Assembly (NCBI RefSeq): GCF_014851395.1
Contig: NW_024041150.1
Coordinates: forward strand, 29,142,305-29,206,304
Source of the DNA: Micropterus salmoides
Lineage: Eukaryota; Chordata; Actinopteri; Centrarchiformes; Centrarchidae
Reading direction: 5' to 3'
DNA length: 64,000 nucleotides
The notes below the pieces were generated by a model. That model made no database searches. It had not been told where the DNA came from and saw only the letters and a list, made by a program, of their open reading frames with translations. Positions 25,101 through 37,258 of this stretch are shown in pieces (position 1 is the first letter of the stretch; every line of letters starts with the position of its first letter). Position numbers and translations under genes: made by a program.

Positions 25101-27163
25101 GGGATGTTTCAAGTAGATATTTTACAAAATCAGGGGCAGGTGTCCAAGACTTTGTGTTAACTTCCAGTTTAACTGCCTTTTGAGACCTTGTTTAATATCT
25201 TAGGGGTCAAAGATTTATTTTCTGTAAATCAGATGCAAGTGCATCAGTTAAAAGCTAAAGCAAATATGATAACATTTTACAAGACAGTGGGTTATCAGAC
25301 AAAACATTTAGCATTTTGGGATGTAAAAACTCTTCTTTTGTGTATCTTTCTAAACGCCTAGCATTCGGACATTATTTCATTTTCCAGGACTCTTAAGGCT
25401 TTCTACACCCTCATATGAATCTTCTGAGCGAAGTCTTGACAATGACAAAGAAGGATCACTTTCATCTTCCATTTTCAGATTGTGTTAGAGTGACCACAAG
25501 AGGACAAAAGGCTGCATGAATAATGGACTCCCTGAAGTGCTCTCCTCTTCATTTTTCAGGTTCTGCTCTGTAATCAACTCTTTTGAATGTTTAAACCTTC
25601 CTCAAGGCTTTTCAGAAAGGCACATCCGACTCCAAACACAATCACCTGACATATTTAAGGAGTTAAGGAGTTTTTATGTCGAGTAAGGAGCCCTTACTCT
25701 CTAATTCTTTGATGTTATACTGTATCGTTGACTTATTGTAGTTTATTTGTTAGTTATTGGAGCATTTATCCACCAGTTTTGCCTGAGAAAAATACAAAAA
25801 TAAGCCCAGAGAAATAATGTTGCCCGCATAGAACAGAAGTGTGGTAATGGGTGATACAGCAAAATCAGGGATTGTATTTTTCCTCTAACCTATACTTAAG
25901 CATGTCTTAAGTGTATCTCAAATATGCTAGTCACTAGATGGTGTGATGCCTTATATCGATATGTTAACAATCAGCATATTTTTGTACCTTAAGCAGTGAT
26001 ATCATGTTTCATCTATGTTATCTAAGTTTTGTTGTTGATATGTTACATGTTCTCTCTATAGGATGGTGGGATTGTCAGATGGGTGGAGGTTTGTGCTAAA
26101 GGTGGCTTGCAATAGGAAGGAGGTCCAAAAATCTAAAGTTAGTAATATTTTAAGTTGCAGCTCCCTTAATTTCATACCAACTTTCTGAAACTATTATTTT
26201 TTACTATGCAACTCTTAATTATTAAGACATTTTTCATTCTACCTTTATTTTTACAGGGTGGTTCAATGAGAGCAGTTCATTCTCGCCCATGAACGACCAA
26301 CATTAACAAAAATCTGAACACAACAATGTGGGTTAAAAGACAACTTAAGGAGTGTTTTCGAATCATAAAGAAAATGCAAAAACCGTGTAGTTTGCACAGT
26401 TTGTAAGTGCCCACTCTTTATTTGGTTATGATAAGTGCCCTATAAATAAAGTTTTATCATTATAATATTAGAATAAACAGTCATTAAGATTTTTAACAAT
26501 TCATTAACTCATCAGACACAGAAGTTACTTAAATTTAGAAACACACTCAAAACAGTGTCGAACTTAACATTAGCATAACAAGTTATTTCTTATAAACTAC
26601 CAGTATCATCTGAGCGATTTCTCCATTTCCCATTTACTACCGAGTTACATAACCCTTTCCCAGCAAAGGTCCTAAGAGTTAACAGTTACATACTTTAGTC
26701 AGGAAATTATTGAGAAAATGTTGGAAATAGAAACTATTGATGTCACTGGTCAGTATTTATATCGTTTACAGTGTTTTACTTTGTACGAAATTGCTTTTAA
26801 TGGAAAAATAACACATTAGTGAGTTTTTTCTTGCGTGGCAGTCATCATTTTATATTAGTAGCTGCTGGATTTATCAAAATGGTGGACATTTGCTTCAGGA
26901 ATGAAACAAATTTTCATTGTTTCAGTTTCTGTGTTGTGTTGCATGATGATGACACAATCCATGAGCAGTGATGGGGGAAGCCTGCCATATAAATGAGTCA
27001 GGTTACTGTAACGTGTCTGTCTGCGCACCACTTCCATCACAGAGGACAGGCTGCTCAGCAATGGACTGAACTCTGTCCAACAAGCTCTGAGCGTCATGCT
27101 CGGGCACACTGCGATCACACTCCTACACAACACAGGGCAGAATGCAGCCCCCCACACATACAC

Positions 27164-27202
<39 letters not shown>

Positions 27203-28140
27203 TTTGGTCATGCCACCTTCAAAATTAACATGTCATCCACACTTCAACAATCGCAGACTTCATGTAGGTAGGCTACATAATCACAGCAAGGACTTGTAAA
27301 GCAATCAGCCCTGCTGGGGTCCTCAAATACATTTAAAAATAAAAGCCCAAAAATCAACAGTCATGTAAAGTCACAAAATGCCACTTACGGTAATGTGCCT
27401 CTCAGAATTAACGAGCAAAACAACAGCAAGGAAGTGGGAACATCACATCTACTCCCACGCAGGCAGGATGGCACTTCAGTTTTAAAGTTATGTAACAGTC
27501 CTATGGTGTGAGATTACATTCACTTTGCCCTCTGAGGGGAGACAAAAGATCAAGATACTTGAAAATAAAAGTCTGAGTGGCTAATTGAACATTGTTCTGG
27601 TTGGTAAAAGTGCATAAGTGGCGTTAGTTCACATCTAAAGCAGATTTTAGTTGTTTGGGTGCTGGATTTATCTTGAAACATCAGCTGCAGGAAAACCAAA
27701 AGTGAACTTCTGCTCCTGTATGCAAAGAATCAAACTTTAAGGATTTTTTTTTCTCTGGACAAAGGGGAATCTGCCTCACAGTGCTCAGATGTTTCCAAAA
27801 GTCTCAACTTAAAAAGAAAGCCAGCTGTCAGACCGCACAGAGAGAACAACAGCTCCTCTGACAACCAGAGCATAAACCTGTGGTGGGCAATAATTAGATT
27901 TTTGTTTTGAACACCTACACTTTGCGTCTTCACTCTGAAACAATTTGAAAAGCCGTTGTTTATTTCCTTTTTGAAGACTGAAAACGTCTCCTTTAATTAA
28001 ATCAATTCATTATTTTGGCTTTGTGCAGACTACACTGTGGGACAGGCTGAGTGACATCAACACATACCTCAGTTATGCCCTGATCTCTAATTGATTAATT
28101 GGCAGAGCTTGAATGTCACATATGCATGAATCACCGAGCA
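22171..28140. other. Intronic sequence with microsatellites and an L2 tail trace
   Basis: (GT)n at 22727-22749 and (TA)n/(CA)n at 27161-27201; a short L2-like tail GTGCCCTATAAATAAAGTTT at 26430-26455. I found no supported exon or RNA gene; the longer reading frames here follow CA repeats or have no domain. Confidence 0.5.
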
Positions 28141-28402
28141 GCATTGTTTACCGAGACGTCCCCTGCTGACCGGAAACTACGCTAAACAACAAACGCCAAC
28201 GCGCTTTGAACTTGAGAATAGAAAGAAACCTTCAAAGGGAGGGGAAAATATTAATACAGATACTGTAGCCTGCAGCCAGCATGCATGTGCACTCTCCAGG
28301 AACTCCCGCTGCATTTTTACTTCATGGAGTCTATTTTTTAAGCATGAAACCCTTTCGCGCTTGTCGTTTTTAAAACGCAAATTCCGCTTAAAAATAACTT
28401 AC

Positions 28403-28620
28403 CTTCTTCTCTGAAGGTGGGGACAGGTGCTGCGCGGCGCTGTGCGTGGTCTGCTGTCTAATTAGGCGTCCGAGAGAGTTTTAATGGTTATGTATGAAGG
28501 CAGTGCTGAGCCTCTGAGTCCGAGCACCATGCTGTGGGAACACGGGCTTGTCAAGAAAATGCGCACAACACTGGTGACAAGGCGGAGGAGCGCATTTTTA
28601 ATTCTGTCTGAGCATCTGAA
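28403..28620 (-). other. Predicted non-coding first exon and promoter area of the RIN-like gene
   Basis: The minus strand reads AGAAGAAG followed by GTAAGTTA at 28395-28402, a full-strength vertebrate splice donor, in a segment richer in GC and CpG (about 28140-28640) than its surroundings. Spliced to the exon at 11499 it places AAGAAG in front of the ATG, giving A at -3, a good Kozak context. It also contains a short upstream reading frame (ATG at 28530, stop at 28462-28464, 22 codons). The transcription start is not defined; a TTAAAAAT sequence near 28595 on the minus strand is only a weak TATA candidate. It could instead belong to an unrelated transcript. Confidence 0.5.
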
Positions 28621-28681
28621 GTGATACACAGTCACAGCAGAGACACTGTGTGTGTGCCCCCCCTCCCGCCTCCCTGACTCT

Positions 28682-28714
<33 letters not shown>
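28682..28714. repeat. (CA)n microsatellite
   Basis: Uninterrupted CA dinucleotides just upstream of the predicted first exon of the RIN-like gene. Confidence 0.9.
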
Positions 28715-28720
<6 letters not shown>

Positions 28721-29331
28721 TCACATTATGCTATTGAAATTTTTCATTTGAATTTTTTTATTTAGTGAATAAGACCATGTTTGTAAGTTAGAAAAATTTA
28801 AAAAAATGATAGTTCCGGTATACTATAACATTTAAAATACAACAATGCAGGTGTCTTTAAGCTAAACTTCCTTTAAGGAATATTAGAGTGATACCATAAT
28901 AAAAAAAACTCCTAAAGGGACGAAATGACGATGATGAAGATTATTAACATAAAAACATAGACAACATTTAAAGCCACATTAAACTATATAATATTAACAG
29001 GTTGATATCACACACAATACTATATATATAAATATATATAATATAAACACCATAAAGCTAACATAGATAGATTTAAAAACAAAAAAGACCTCATCGTCCA
29101 TTTTGTCCAAATATCCTCCATTACATTAAATACTTAATGTATAGGCCATAGGCTACAAAACTTTGTTAAGGTGGGAGAAAACAGCTATGGGTCTTAAAAT
29201 GCAAAGTGAATCATTTTGCATTCATCAAGTGAGACACATTAATTGGAAACATCACAATCTTCTAACACTGTAACCATGGGAAAGCTGTTAGACGAGTCAT
29301 AACCGGAACTGGACTTTGACGCACGGTGCAC

Positions 29332-29333
<2 letters not shown>

Positions 29334-29378
<45 letters not shown>
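29334..29378. repeat. (GT)n(GA)n compound microsatellite
   Basis: GT units run directly into GA units; reading frames over it are artefacts of the repeat. Confidence 0.9.
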
Positions 29379-29379
<1 letters not shown>

Positions 29380-29721
29380 CTATTTCTGGACTGCTGCATC
29401 CAGGATTTTTTTCTTCTCCTTTTACAGATTGGAGGTGGGTGGTTCTGCTTCTGCTCACTGGAGGGCGCCACAGGCCGCGTTTGGCTTCCCCTGCAGGGCC
29501 AAAAGCACCAGGACAACCTCTGACTGAAACATCATGGCTCAGCATAAAGGACAAAAGGTCGAAAAGGGGAAGGTTCAGGAGTTACATGTCAATCAGTGAT
29601 TTAGAACAAAGTTTATTTATAATGTCTGATTTCACTGTAAGAAATAACACAAAACTGAACTCTAGAAAAAGTGTGGTTTCGCCAAATGAAACTTTTTTCT
29701 GACCAATCACATCCTTTTTTG

Positions 29722-29988
29722 CACTGTGCCAAAAGGAAGTGGACACAACATACTTCATTATAACAAATAGGTTGAGCCTAAACAACAAAACAGACAAAGC
29801 ACATACTTGGTCTGTTTTTATGCTTCACGCTCAACCTCTTTGTAAAAATGAATTCGTGAAGTCGTGAAGTCTTGAAATGCCTCCCAGGCTAACTTCAGCA
29901 GCATATTGGCCACAGTTTTGGAATGAAATGTTCAGCAATAACATATGGATGTATTGTTTAGGTGTCCAGATCCTTTTGGTCATGTAGT
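29722..29988. mobile_element. Decayed Tc1-like MITE
   Basis: The left end CACTGTGCCAAAAGGAAGTG (then GACAC) and the right end GTGTCCAGATCCTTTTGGTC (then ATGTAGT) are inverted repeats of the same fish Tc1 family as 8715-9173. The segment TTTTGGAATGAAATGTTCAGC before the right end is also family-typical. 267 bp, with no coding left. Confidence 0.68.
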
Positions 29989-30899
29989 TATTATTATTCA
30001 GCGGGAGGTCAGATATAACGTAATTATTCCTTCCTTCTTGTTCTGAACTCTGGCCACATCATCTAATTTCTGATTGGATTAGGTTTGAAACATGATAGTA
30101 TCCCTGCTTGAGCACTTTCCTCAAAGTTTGCTTGTGCTCAGCGAGCTCCAGATGTTGTTTGGTGTCTGGCAGTGGAGGATTATTCTCTGGGTGTCTGCCA
30201 TGCATCTTATGACCACAATCATTCCTCTGCACACACTTTAATCAAATCAGGTTTGTTGTCTTGTTCCCAGTAAGACTTGTTTTCTTGTAATTTTCGTACC
30301 TCTCTGGATGAGTGTAACTGTGAAATCCTGCCATTTTGAAAATGATGATGATGACACTTACTGGTGGCTGGTGAGAGTGACTGAATGAGTTTACAGTTCT
30401 CATGTTCTCCTCCATAATTTTTATTATAGGTGGTGTTTGGAGAAAAAAAAAAGTTCTTAAACACATTTCTGCTTTTTATTCTTCCTTTTCTGCTCCAGAG
30501 AAAGTTGGATATTTCATATTTTAACTGTTTTCATTAACAAGTTTCATTTAAATGGAGCAGCTGTTTCAGGGAAATTCTTCTGGCAATAAGCAAATGTCTA
30601 CAAAAGAAATACGAGTAAATAAACTTTAACGAAATAGAACTTTGTCTCTCTTTCCGCTGTAAGTAGTGCCAAATTACATAATTCTTTCCAGAAACTTTCT
30701 TGGAAATTACAAGTGTGAAATGCTGATTAACGACAAAGGAGCGTATGAGATGCAGGTGAAAGCTCCACAAAGTATAACCTTTTTACTTTTAAAATAAAGG
30801 TGTAAATACTTTATCTGTTTATTCATTTGTTGTTTTTTGTCTCCCAAAATGTAGACAAATTCAAATAGATGTGAGTCTGAAAGTACTAGAATAAGCCAT

Positions 30900-30976
30900 C
30901 ACACTAAATGTATCACCTCGCGACCCAGTACGCAGGATAAGCGGTTGATGATGGATGGATGGATGGATGGATGGAC
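30900..30976 (+). repeat. Retroelement 3' tail with (GATG)n
   Basis: CGCGACCCAGTACGCAGGAT, then AAGCGGTTGATGATGG and a GGAT tetranucleotide run. This is the usual 3' end of a widespread fish retroelement; an antisense copy is at 21150-21195. Confidence 0.65.
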
Positions 30977-31019
30977 TAAATGTATCATGTTTTGGGGTTT
31001 GCTAAAAAATCCCTTGACA

Positions 31020-31390
31020 CAAGTCTGCAGCCACCCTAGCTGCTCTTTGAGGCCGTACTGAGCTAAATGCTAATGTCAGCATACGAAACAAGCTCACAGT
31101 GACTGAATGCTAACATGCTAATGCTTAGCAGGTGCAGTGTTTACCATGTTCACCGCCTTAGTTTAGTGCGTTAACCATAGACTGTACTATACAGAAAGTA
31201 CAGCTGAGAGTGATGGGTGCACGTAGTAGGATTTGTCCTCTGGGGACCATGAATATCTGTACATGATTTCATGGCAATCCATCTAATAATTGCTGAGATA
31301 TTTCAGCCTGGACCAAAGTGGTGGAACGGCCGGCAGACAGACAGACATTGTCCTCCCTAGCTGCCAATTTGCATAAAGATACAGACATGA
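31020..31390 (+). repeat. Teleost GCTAAATGCTAA-type repeat, copy 2
   Basis: GAGCTAAATGCTAATGTCAG, CATGTTCACCGCCTTAGTTT, TTTCATGGCAATCCATC and GGAACGGCCGGCAGACAG, in the same order as the copies at 8010-8460 and 44870-45135. Confidence 0.7.
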
Positions 31391-31918
31391 CCTCAGTGGC
31401 CCCAGTGGCCCCAGTGATGGCTACAGCCCTGCTAATATTGACTCTGTATTCTGGGGTTCAATTACAAAATGACAGTGTTCAGCGTGGTCGGCAATGAGAG
31501 ACGTTTTGATTTACTAATATAAACTATTATATTGTAACATTTTCCTTTTTTGTGGACTTAAAGAAACAATTTTCAAAAACTACTGTAACTACATTTTGTG
31601 TGAGTATCAAATAAGAATAACTAATTTCTGTCCAAACTGGCACAAGAAACCCTGCTATTCCAAGGTCGGGATGTGTGATATGTTGCTGCGGCGTGCTGAA
31701 TGCCTTCAGGGGGGGAAACTCTTCTTCAGATGTTGTGTGGCTCTCAGTGTTTCATTCCTGGGTGTTTGCCATGTCAGGACAGCTCCCTCTCTCCAGCATC
31801 TTTCACATGCCAGATCACTGCGGGCCAGTTCCTCCGTCCACTGAGTGGAAAAACCACTAGTGTGGCAATCTGCAGCCACTCTGAAACCAACAGCGCTGAG
31901 CTAATGCTAATTAATTGG

Positions 31919-31960
<42 letters not shown>

Positions 31961-31997
31961 TTGTCTCTCTGTTCTTTTTGCCCTCTTGCTCTCTCTC

Positions 31998-32036
<39 letters not shown>

Positions 32037-33467
32037 ATGCCGCCCACAGCCCTTCAGAGTGTGAACTCAAATGGAAGTGATGTGTTGTGGTCTTAACGCT
32101 GCAGCAAAGCATCTCTGACTCACAGAGAGAGAAATGAGCAGAGACACGGACACAGCTCATGTAGAATACTGTCAGTGTGTGTATAAATGTGTGTATGTGT
32201 GTGTGTGTGTGTCATCATGTTTCACTTATGTCAGATACTGTGTGTAGGCTCATATCATATGCTGTCTCATAGAGACAGGCAGGTGTGTTGCTGCTCGGAC
32301 GTCTCCATGTCAACTCAAGAGCTCCTCGGGGATGGCAAGATGACGGATGGAAGACAGGTAGCAGCACAGCAATGAGTGCCAGTGTGTACAGTTCAGAAAA
32401 CTTGTTTATTTTGTTGCTTTTGTCTTCAGCACGCTCATCCATTTTTAAATAAAACATTTAAGTCCCCCTCCACTCAAAACTGTGTTTTGCTTAGTGTTGC
32501 TTCACTTGGATGTTTGAGCTTCACTGTGCAGAACAATTTATGTGCAGAGTTTGACGGCTGTTTTCACATTTATCTCCTGAGGGAGGAAAGTTTCTCTGCT
32601 CACATACGAGCACACCACAGGTGCAGTCTAATACAACAGTCCTGCAATAAGTCTTCATGAAGGTAATGTTCCGTTTTGACTGTTTCAGAGAGGTGCTGAT
32701 CCAGCTTTCTGAACTTTATGGAGACTTCCGTTTGTGTTCAATTGTATTACATTATAAAGAGAGGTGTTTTTATAATTGAGCCTACGTTCACTGATGTAAA
32801 GTGGGTGGACAAAAAAATAATAGATACACCTGTAAGTAATTTCCATTTTTCTGAGGGACTTTTCACTCTGTTGGATTAAAAGTTAGGATTGAAAGTTCAG
32901 TCTTGACCTTGGATTGAGGATATCTGAAAAAATACAATTGAAGGACAACAGGGAAAGAAACATCTGCTGAGGAAGACTTTATCAAAAGTGCCGGAACAGT
33001 TACTAAATGGACCTTGTGAGACATTTTGTTGACTGCTGTTTCCATGGTCTTTCCACCAAACCACAGGGGACATGCAGAATGTGTGGTGGTGTGTTTTGCA
33101 ATCACTTCAATGCAAACACGTATAATAACCACTTAACTGTACTGCAGTATGTGTGCTGGATGATTGCACTTTAAAGCTCTTAAACCCTACAGACCCACTC
33201 ATGAGTCAGCCGGTACAAGCTCAAGCTGTTCAGCCAAACGTTGTTCAAACACACAGAACTTTGTTTTAAATTCGAGCTGAGACTTGAAATTTCCAAAGAC
33301 ACCAAATATGTCGAGCTGACTTTTGGAGAAATGTGTAACAAATTAGGCTCAAAACATCTAGAATATCTAAATTTGAGAAATTGGTGCTGCTATAAAAACA
33401 GGAAGTTTGGCTTTGAATATTTCACCCAGTGTTAACGTCATGCAGCTGATACACAAATACTATATAT
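31391..33467. other. Intergenic, microsatellite-bearing
   Basis: (CA)n at 31921-31958 and 32000-32035, (GT)n at 32189-32212. The multi-His and multi-Cys/Val frames here are repeat translations. No gene recognised. Confidence 0.55.
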
Positions 33468-34343
33468 ACTAAACAAAATTATAAACACAACACTTTTGTT
33501 TTTGCCCCCATTCATCATGAGCTGAACTCAAAGATCTAAGACTTTCTCTATGTATACAAAAGGCCTATTTCTATCAAATGTTGTTCACAAATCTGTTAAA
33601 ATCTGTGTCAGTGAGCACTTCTCCTTTGCCGAGATAATCCATCCACCTCACAGGTGTGGCATATCAAGATGCTGATCAGACAGCATGGGTATTGCGCAGG
33701 TGTGCCTTAGGCTGGCCACAATAAAAGGCCACTCGAAAATGTGCTGTTCCATCACACAGCACAATGCCACAGATGTTGCAAGTTTTGAGGGAGCGTACAA
33801 TTGGCATGCTGACTGCAGGAATGTCCACCTGTTGCCCATGAATTGAATGTTCAATTCACTCATCTGCATGCTTGTCGTCCTCATCAGGGTCTCGACCTGA
33901 CTGCAACTTCACACAGCCATTGAAGAGGAGTGGACCAACATTCCACAGGCCACAATCAACAACCTGATCAACTCTATGCGAAGGAGATGTGTTGCACTGT
34001 GTAAGGCAAATGGTGGTCACACCAGATACTGACTGGTTTCTGGACCCCTCTAATGCAGTGAAACTGCACATTTTCGAGTGGCCTTTTATTGTGGCCAGCT
34101 TAAGGCACACCTGTGCAATACCCATGCTGTCTGATCAGCATCTTGATATGCCACACCTGTGAGGTGGATGGATTATCTCAGCAAAGGAGAAGTGCTCACT
34201 AACACAGATTTTGACAGATTTGTGAAAAATATTTGAGAGAAATAAGCCTTTTGTGTACTTAGAGCAAGTCTTGGATCTTTGAGTTCAGCTCATGATGAAT
34301 GGGGGCAAAAACAAAAGTGTTGCGTTTATAATTTTGTTCAGTG
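33468..34343. mobile_element. Internally deleted Tc1/mariner-type element with about 277-bp inverted repeats
   Basis: The left arm 33468-33744 and right arm 34065-34343 are near-perfect inverted repeats (CTCAAAGATCTAAGAC... against ...TCTTGGATCTTTGAG; CACAGGTGTGGCATATCAAG against CTTGATATGCCACACCTGTG), flanked by TA. The core keeps two separated transposase scraps joined by a deletion: a 5' part (GTACAATTGGCATGCTGACT) and a 3' part (GAGGAGTGGACCAACATTCC ... ATACTGACTGG). The family has a D,D-E transposase of IS630/Tc1 type; the catalytic middle is missing. Non-autonomous. Confidence 0.88.
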
Positions 34344-36700
34344 TATGATCTGACTGTGATAGTGTGTAATAAGATGAGACTGTATCCACACACAGACATG
34401 CAAAATACACGTGTCACCACTCTCACATGCACATTTCCCATGATGCCCGAGGGCCAAGCAGCATTTGACAACAGGCAGAAGAGCTGACTTGGTCGTCCGT
34501 GTCCCCTCCACCCTGTTATTCCTCTATCTGTCTTCTCTGTTTGCCTCCCTTCATTATAGATCAGTCCTCTGCGCGGCTCCCTGACGCAGTCGAGTTGACA
34601 CCTTGTTCGCATCTCCTGGACTCAGGAGCTGACAGCTTAGTCACAAAGTCGGAACTCTGTGGCCGGATAAAATAAGTGGACCCAGGAACACAGTAGTTTG
34701 TACTGAGCTAGAACAGGCTGAAAGAGTTACACCATGCTGAATTTGAAGAGACTATAATCAGTATAATCCTCAGTCTAGTCAAAAAGCAGCATGCAACTGC
34801 TGTTTAAAGTGGTGAGTGAGTGTGTTTGCCAAGCGGACAGGATACACAAGGAATTTGACCTGGTTAATTGTCAGGATGCAAGAATTTATTGTCCATCAGG
34901 GTAGAAAATTGACTGCAGCTCAGCAAGACAAGGTCATATGCTTCCTTATTTAATAGTCAGTTACAACATGAATGCATCTGAAAGTTTAGTTTTATTCAAA
35001 TGCAAATAGGCGGCAACATGCTGTAATTTAATGTACAGCGGGATGGGGCCAACCTGACTGACTAATAAGAGAAGAACAAACAGTTCTGTGTGTGTTAAAG
35101 AAACACAGAAGGAGAACGATTAGAAAGGGGCCACATAACTCCCAGATCAGAGCCCATCTACTGGAACTGACACTTCATAAAAATGTTTTGACACCAACAT
35201 CTGTTCGAGACGCCGCACGTCAGCTGACGTCTCCTCATCTCCTGCAGCTGTCGTCTCGCTCGCCACACCGTCGTCACAGATTTCACTGCATCTGAAACAG
35301 TGAGCCTGATGTGAAATCTCACAATCCAAAACTCCCTGTGCCTCAAAATCTGTTCTGGGGTCAGAGATGCTGTCCCTCACCCTGCAAAGTCTAGCAGTAT
35401 AACACTGTGTGTGTGTGTGTGTGTGTGTGTTTGTGTGAGTGTGTGTGTGTGCGCACGCGCAAGTGTGTGCGTGCATGGACTGAATATACACTGTATGAAT
35501 GAAAAGGCAAATTACTCCATTTACTTATCTTTATAACCCATAACAAAAACCCTTTTGGAGACCTTTGCATGAAAAGATGCATTATTTAATGCATTCTTTC
35601 TGGTGTTATTGAGAAAAGGTTTAATTTAGGCCGCCTAAATGTGCTGATTTCACACAATTGTACAGAAAAGAGCCCATCACAGTCGCACTAACAAAGACCA
35701 CACAAATTCAAAATGTATTAATTAGTTTGTTGAATGGACGTATTAGATGGAGGAAACAAAAAGCCTCTGGGTGAAGTGAGAACTGAGACAAATGAGCACA
35801 CTTTCTTTTTATGATTTAAAATGTTCTTCAGTAATGTTCTACTGATCAGAATCAGGTTTATTGCCATGTAGGTTTTACATACAAGGAATGTGCATTGGTG
35901 CTTAACAATAAACATACTGTGAGCAAAGTAAAAACAAGTATTGCGAAATTAATAAATGATGAATATAAAATAGAAGTTTACAATGACAAAAATGTAAAAT
36001 ATATGTTTTTTAAATTAAAAGAGCTGTACAGTGTTTAAAACACTATAATCTCCTGTACATACGTTATATCTGTTTACAGCTTTATTTCTATTTATGGTGT
36101 AATTGTACTAGTTTTTGTAGAATTCCTTTGCTCTGTTTTTATCCTTTTTGCATCTTTATCTGGTTTGTCTCCTGTCTTGCCTTCACACCCAAGTTCCCTC
36201 TGGGTTTCAAAAAGCATTCTCTTATCTTTTCGTAACTTATCTTAAAGTAAATTACAGCACTTGAGGCAAAGTTACAGAATTAAACCTTACAGTTCTGTTC
36301 TATTATCCAAAAACACATTAAAAGTTCAATAAAGCTATCTATCTATCTATCTATTAAAAGTTCAGTTTTTTTTAGTAAACAACTTCTGAATGCATACGTT
36401 TACACATTAAATGTAAATGTATATATATAACTCTACTTTGACTTATACTATTTTTAACTTTTAACATCTCATTTTAAGGGTAATTGGACTTTGGTTTTTA
36501 GGTTTTTGTTGTATGCTTAACAGTAGGATTTTGCTTGTGTGCTTTCAAAAGAGTGGTGCCAATTCAGAGTTTGAGTAAAGTGCTCATTTTAATTTGAAAA
36601 GTGAAGACTGTCTTGGTAATTTTTTTTAAATAGTTACAACCTACACTTTCCTGAGAAGTGACTTCTTCTGGTACAAATAATGAACATTCACATATTAACT
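34344..36700. other. Intergenic with LINE tails and microsatellites
   Basis: (GT)n at 35406-35452; a LINE 3' fragment at about 35844-35930 (ATCAGAATCAGGTTTATTGC, CATACAAGGAATGTGC) and a second tail AATAAAGCTATCTATCTATC at 36328-36353. No gene recognised. Confidence 0.55.
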
Positions 36701-37258
36701 ACTTCACAAGTCCAGCAGACACGGAGCGACAGTTTCATTCCTTTAGAGTCCACAGATACCATATCTCCCCTGTACTGGCCTCTCGTCATTGGTTAGCGGT
36801 GAAGAACAGAAATTAATGGACTGGATGGACTGGCACCTGGTTACATCTCTGACCTGCTCATTTACATTTACATTACTTATTCATTTAGATGACGCTTGTG
36901 TCAAAAAAAAGCACAGCGGGGAATTGAACACAGGTCTTTCACACCAAAGGTGTCTTATCCACTGCACCATCAGCACCTTCACCACCCTCATACCCTATTC
37001 CACCTCCCCACCCCTCCACCCCTCCAATCTGGTGACCACTGCTCACTGCTCTCCATCCCGCACATCCAGAAAATAACCAAAGGTTGTTGGCCCTAAATTA
37101 TGGAATATTTTAACACTAACAATTAGATATCCTAAGACCCATCTTTTTCTGCATTCTATGCTTTTATTAATTTTTTATTTTTTTGTAATTATGTTTTTTA
37201 TTTGATCAATGTTTGCTTCTTTTTAAATGTGCTCTATAAATAAACATGACTTGACCTG
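36700..37258 (+). pseudogene. Decayed L2-type LINE 3' end, interrupted by a SINE
   Basis: Left of the SINE the reading HISPVLASRHWLAVKNR, then GTWLH, resembles the end of L2 ORF2 (HITPILASLHWLPV in the younger copy at 51.8 kb). Right of it, CCTAAATTATGGAATATTTT corresponds to the later R-LWNSLP region, and the tail ends GTGCTCTATAAATAAACATG. Multiple stops and frameshifts; an old copy. Confidence 0.6.
36860..36980 (-). mobile_element. tRNA-derived SINE (antisense) within L2 relic
   Basis: On the minus strand: GGTGCAGTGGATAAGACACC, then TTTGGTGTGAAAGACCTGTG with B-box GTGTTCAATTCCCC, then a tail AGCGTCATCTAAATGAATAA with GTAATGTAAATG. Same family as 47540-47733 but missing the central body. 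Confidence 0.7.

Larger units (their letters stand above)
148..28620 (-). other. rin1: RIN-family gene (Ras and Rab interactor, RIN1-like), 3' end outside the window
   Basis: RIN proteins bind active Ras and act as GTP exchange factors for Rab5 on early endosomes; RIN1 also activates ABL kinases. Joining the eight coding exons listed separately gives one open frame of about 574 residues in which every exon phase agrees. Order seen: SH2 domain (about residues 18-140, with FLVRK at 50-54 giving the phosphotyrosine-binding Arg53), a short linker with a basic patch (NKRHRFKRSMRLRIS, about 205) and serine-rich stretches, the RIN homology region (from about 380), and the start of VPS9. The later VPS9 part and Ras-association domain must lie left of position 1. 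The short proline-poor linker and the FINPLF and FKRS motifs fit RIN1 better than RIN2 or RIN3, but the paralogue is a judgement from memory. Family call is firm; symbol about 0.6. The outer 5' limit is approximate. Confidence 0.88.
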
